A stretch of DNA of 21,298 bases from Chloroflexota bacterium. GTDB taxonomy: Bacteria > Chloroflexota > Limnocylindria > P2-11E. The notes beneath the pieces were generated by a model that was not told the DNA's origin, did not search any database, and saw only the letters and a list, made by a program, of their open reading frames with translations. This document shows, in pieces, positions 20,183-21,298 of the stretch. The position numbers and the translations under genes were made by a program. Location of the stretch: positions 1 to 21,298 of the forward strand of contig VBEU01000161.1 of assembly GCA_005883775.1 (NCBI GenBank), written 5' to 3'. The stretch's first letter is position 1. The number at the start of each line of letters is the position of its first letter.

Positions 20183-20521
20183 ATGGACGCGTTTGCTGCG
20201 CTCGGCGAGCCGCGTCGGCGCGAGATCCTCCGGCTCGTCTCCAGCCGAGAGCTCTCGGTCGGCGACATCGCCCGCCGCTTTGACGTCACGCGGCCGGCGA
20301 TCTCCCAACACCTGCGCGTCCTCAAAGAGGCGGGACTCGTGACCGAGCGGCGGGATGGGACCAGGCGCCTGTACCGGTCGCGGCCGGAGACCATCGCGCA
20401 GCTCTGGGCCTCCCTTGAGGTCTTCTGGTCCGAGAGCCTCCGCACGCTGAAGGTCGCCGCGGAGCACGAAGAGCAGCAGAGGAGGTCAAGGAGGCATGGC
20501 CCTCGACACGAAAGTCATTGA
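20183..20521 (+). CDS. ArsR-family winged-helix transcriptional regulator
   Basis: This is a 112-residue ArsR-type repressor. The winged helix-turn-helix spans about 2-75: ALGEPRRREILRLVS, the recognition region LSVGDIARRFDVTRPAISQH, LRVLKEAGLVTERRDG, and the wing RRLYRSRP. The rest is a C-terminal helix (ETIAQLWASLEVFWSESL) and a basic tail. It has no cysteine, so it does not use the ELCVCD metal site of true ArsR sensors. It belongs to the kind paired with SRPBCC/AHSA1 proteins. Its gene overlaps the SRPBCC gene by 26 nt. It has no ribosome binding site and appears leaderless. It probably binds the palindrome just upstream and represses its own operon, releasing on an unknown small ligand. 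Confidence 0.92.
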   Translation: MDAFAALGEPRRREILRLVSSRELSVGDIARRFDVTRPAISQHLRVLKEAGLVTERRDGTRRLYRSRPETIAQLWASLEVFWSESLRTLKVAAEHEEQQRRSRRHGPRHESH

Positions 20522-20933
20522 ACGAGTGATCACGATTGACGCGCCGCCGGAGACCGTCTTTCGCCTCCTGACCGATCCTGTGCAGTACGTCCGGTGGAAG
20601 GGCAGGCTCGCGGAGCTCGAGCCTCGGCCCGGCGGCAAATTCCGGGTCGAGTTCCCAAGCACGAAGGACATCGCCGCTGGGAAGTACGTCGAGGTGATCA
20701 GGGACCGGCGCGTGGTGTTCACCTGGGGCTGGGAAGGCAACGAGATGGTCCCGCCCGGATCGAGCACGGTCGAGATCGACCTCCAGCCGATGGGATCGGG
20801 GACCCGCCTCCGTCTGGTCCACCGCGGGTTGCCGCAGGCCGCGATCGCGAGCCATACCGAAGGCTGGGATTACTTCATGCCGCGCCTGAGCGATGTGGCC
20901 GAGGGCCGGGCGCCGCGCGAAGCAGCGACGTGA
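20496..20933 (+). CDS. SRPBCC / AHSA1-like (START-type) domain protein
   Basis: This is a 145-residue single-domain protein of the helix-grip fold, the family of Aha1-like, polyketide cyclase and START proteins. Typical features are ITIDAPPETVFRLLTDP at the N-terminus, YVRWKGR, PGGKFRVEFP, a RRVVFTWGWEG strand, STVEIDLQPMGSGTRLRLVHRG and the closing helix GWDYFMPRLSDVA. The fold holds a hydrophobic ligand in a deep pocket. GGAGG lies just before the ATG inside the ArsR coding end, so the two are co-translated. Such ArsR-SRPBCC pairs are widespread, and the SRPBCC partner may bind or act on the regulator's ligand. No ligand can be named here. The 20934-21042 gap before the next gene contains no obvious terminator. 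Confidence 0.88.
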   Translation: MALDTKVIERVITIDAPPETVFRLLTDPVQYVRWKGRLAELEPRPGGKFRVEFPSTKDIAAGKYVEVIRDRRVVFTWGWEGNEMVPPGSSTVEIDLQPMGSGTRLRLVHRGLPQAAIASHTEGWDYFMPRLSDVAEGRAPREAAT

Positions 20934-21042
20934 TCGGATTCGCAACGCGATCCTGACCACGACCTAACCGCAACCCTCGTAACGCCCTCTCGTCGCTGAC
21001 CGAGGCATGCCGGTCGCTCAGGCTTTGCGGCGGGAGGTACGA

Positions 21043-21298
21043 ATGCCGAACAACATTTCCGCCGGCGACACCGCGTGGCTTCTCGCGTCCGCGGCGCTCG
21101 TGATGCTCATGACCCCCGCGCTCGGGTTCTTCTACGGCGGGCTCGTCCGGCGGAAGAACGTCCTCGCGACGATCATGCACAGCTTCTTCATCCTCTGCCT
21201 CATCAGCGTGCAGTGGGTCCTCTGGGGCTACACGCTCGCGTTCGGACCCGACCACGGCGGGATCATCGGTGGTCTCGACTGGCTCGCGCTTCGCGGCG
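21043..21298 (+). CDS. amt: Ammonium transporter Amt (partial, N-terminal 85 residues)
   Basis: The gene runs off the right edge of the window. ATG 21043 follows a good Shine-Dalgarno sequence (GGGAGG). The visible part shows the Amt/MEP/Rh opening: an extracellular SAGDTAWLLAS, first helix ALVMLMTPALGFFYGGLVRRKN (hallmark TPxLxFFYGG), and second helix containing MHSFFILCLISVQWVLWGYTLAFG. There is no long cleavable signal peptide, unlike E. coli AmtB. Amt proteins conduct ammonia or ammonium across the cytoplasmic membrane and are usually gated by a PII protein encoded next to them, and here any glnK would lie outside the window. Its closeness to glnA fits a nitrogen-assimilation locus. The family is certain and the length cannot be judged. 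Confidence 0.93.
   Translation, partial: MPNNISAGDTAWLLASAALVMLMTPALGFFYGGLVRRKNVLATIMHSFFILCLISVQWVLWGYTLAFGPDHGGIIGGLDWLALRG

Noticed and set aside
1..21298. CRISPR arrays, tRNA/rRNA genes, insertion sequences, phage genes
   Set aside because: I found no regularly spaced repeats, no tRNA-like cloverleaf, no transposase or integrase motif and no phage structural gene.

Overview
The window is about 65% G+C, densely coded, and most likely a chromosomal segment of a soil or freshwater bacterium. I lean towards Chloroflexota, perhaps a Limnocylindria-like lineage. The reasons are an F420-type luciferase-like oxidoreductase, large secreted proteins built of 'YLPN...GGxxGWTTP' repeats, an NBR1-type Ig-like secreted protein, non-ATG starts, and apparently leaderless genes. 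This placement is inference from protein style, not a database match. I saw no tRNA, rRNA, CRISPR array, insertion sequence or phage gene.

Region 1 (1-5749, minus strand) is a housekeeping block: pth (peptidyl-tRNA hydrolase) overlaps mfd (transcription-repair coupling factor) by 8 nt. These are followed by a possible 26-residue hydrophobic peptide, a DUF4019-like lipoprotein, a CPBP membrane protease, and the start of a HAD-type nucleotidase that runs off the left edge. A G+C-rich hairpin cluster separates this block from the F420-type oxidoreductase upstream.

Region 2 (5750-12638) begins with two divergent genes whose ATG codons abut in one CATATG: the oxidoreductase (minus) and a 526-residue secreted Ig-like protein (plus). 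A plus-strand run follows: a PLP aminotransferase, a 50-residue membrane protein, an arginase-family enzyme with Cys in place of one metal-binding His, and a membrane-anchored Asp-box beta-propeller that seems to start at a CTG overlapping the arginase stop. A HicB-like/DinB-like fusion protein converges on it with overlapping stop codons.

Region 3 (12639-18213, minus strand) holds two large exported proteins. One is a subtilisin-like S8 protease that carries four beta-sandwich-like repeats and a C-terminal lamin-tail domain. The other, downstream, is a non-enzymatic protein with the same four repeats in the same order plus Ig-like C-terminal domains. Each repeat resembles its positional counterpart in the other protein, which points to duplication of the whole block. 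This pair is the best candidate here for an uncharacterised extracellular system.

Region 4 (18373-21298) is a nitrogen-assimilation neighbourhood: glnA (type I glutamine synthetase), a 61-residue unknown protein with an excellent ribosome binding site 17 nt after glnA, a divergent ArsR-SRPBCC pair whose promoter contains a perfect 8-2-8 palindrome and appears leaderless, and the first 85 codons of an ammonium transporter.
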